From: an uncultured Clostridium sp.
GTDB lineage: Bacteria; Bacillota; Clostridia; TANB77; CAG-508
Assembly (NCBI GenBank): GCA_945610215.1
Contig: CALYZR010000026.1
Location: forward strand, 1 to 7,493
DNA: 7,493 nucleotides
Direction of reading: 5' to 3'
Shown: positions 7,089 to 7,493 of the stretch, piece by piece
Numbering within the stretch: position 1 is the first letter of the stretch
Layout of the letters: the number at the start of each line of letters is the position of its first letter
Notes under the pieces: model-generated
Database searches by the model: none
What the model saw: only the letters and a program-made list of their open reading frames with translations
Told to the model about the DNA's origin: nothing
Position numbers and translations under genes: made by a program

Positions 7089-7493
7089 AATAAATTATTA
7101 TTCTATTATTTTGTGTTTTGTTCTTTATTTCTTCTGCTCTATATGAATGTATTCTATATTCACTCTTATCATCAAATTTTATTATTACCGCTTTTGTATA
7201 CTCTTGCTTGTTATATTCTTCAATAATGAGGCTTGCTTTACATTCTTTTAAAGTTTCAAATGTAGTCATAAAACCTATACCAGTACCACCACTCATCTTA
7301 TGTGTAGTTATTCTTTCTAATCCAAGGTTTAATAATGTTTCAATTTCGAATTCTATTCCTGTATCATAGAATTTTATTTGATAGTCTTTGTCTTTATCAA
7401 ATGATACTTTAATTTTTCGTTCTTTATTTTCACTACTATTTATTGCAATAATAGCATCTTTTATGTGGTCTGTAAGCAATGTTTCGAGCCTAT
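7087..7493 (-). CDS. C-terminal part of a GHKL (histidine-kinase-type) ATPase domain protein, 5' end outside window
   Basis: The reading frame is open to the window edge, and recognisable domain sequence (RLETLLTDHIKDAIIAI) begins before the first possible internal start, a TTG at 7479. I therefore treat this as the end of a longer protein rather than a complete gene. The fragment, about 135 residues, carries the ATP-binding core: an N-box-like helix (LLTDHIKDAIIAI), a G1-type DTG in FYDTGIEF, and a G2-type GGTGIGF. It continues to strands resembling the end of HATPase_c domains. This pattern fits sensor histidine kinases of the GHKL superfamily, which relay a signal to a response regulator. 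The usual N-box Asn is Asp here (KDA instead of xNA). Any sensor and His-phosphorylation domain would lie upstream, outside the window. A terminator follows immediately. The partner regulator is not visible. Confidence 0.7.
   Translation of the reverse strand, partial: RLETLLTDHIKDAIIAINSSENKERKIKVSFDKDKDYQIKFYDTGIEFEIETLLNLGLERITTHKMSGGTGIGFMTTFETLKECKASLIIEEYNKQEYTKAVIIKFDDKSEYRIHSYRAEEIKNKTQNNRIIIY

Noticed and set aside
7087..7479. Complete small 130-residue ATPase gene starting at TTG 7479
   Set aside because: The frame stays open to the window edge, and domain sequence (RLETL) continues upstream of the TTG with no ribosome binding site visible, so a truncated larger gene is more likely.
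1..7493. CRISPR array, insertion sequence, tRNA, rRNA or defence/toxin module
   Set aside because: No regularly spaced repeats, transposase-like frame, inverted terminal repeats, cloverleaf or rRNA-like sequence was recognised on reading both strands.

Overview
This is a strongly AT-rich, gene-dense stretch of bacterial chromosome. All six genes I accept lie on the minus strand, so transcription runs from high to low coordinates. The low GC, the strong AGGAGG-type ribosome binding sites, the short Firmicutes-style FtsY and the UPF0182 protein suggest a low-GC member of the Clostridia (Bacillota), possibly an uncultured gut lineage. That placement is inference from style, not from a marker search. 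The standard code fits: Trp is TGG and no in-frame TGA is needed.

Layout in transcription order. (1) 7493-7087: the C-terminal end of a GHKL-type histidine-kinase ATPase domain, cut by the window edge and closed by a hairpin plus U-tract terminator. (2) 6963-6022: a compact M19 (renal dipeptidase-like) metallopeptidase. (3) 5965-5060: ftsY, the SRP receptor, nearly reduced to its NG GTPase core. (4) 5004-2218: a 928-residue UPF0182 family membrane protein with seven N-terminal membrane segments and a large, probably extracytoplasmic, C-terminal part. (5) 2064-1801: rpsO (ribosomal protein S15). (6) 1614 to beyond position 1: pnp (polynucleotide phosphorylase), 538 codons present, with the KH and S1 RNA-binding domains lying outside the window.

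The genes are close together (about 55 to 190 bases apart), but sigma-A-like promoters with 17-base spacers can be read in front of ftsY, UPF0182 and rpsO. This looks like separately promoted housekeeping genes with possible read-through, not one functional operon. FtsY delivers membrane proteins to the translocon. S15 and PNPase form the widely conserved rpsO-pnp pair linking ribosome assembly with RNA turnover. The most informative non-coding parts are the structured rpsO leader, a candidate S15 autoregulatory site, and two strong hairpins without U-tracts between rpsO and pnp, candidates for RNA processing or PNPase control.

I see no mobile element, CRISPR array, tRNA, rRNA or toxin/defence module, and no non-coding stretch longer than 300 bases. 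I did not find a convincing new biological system here; the findings are modest leads.
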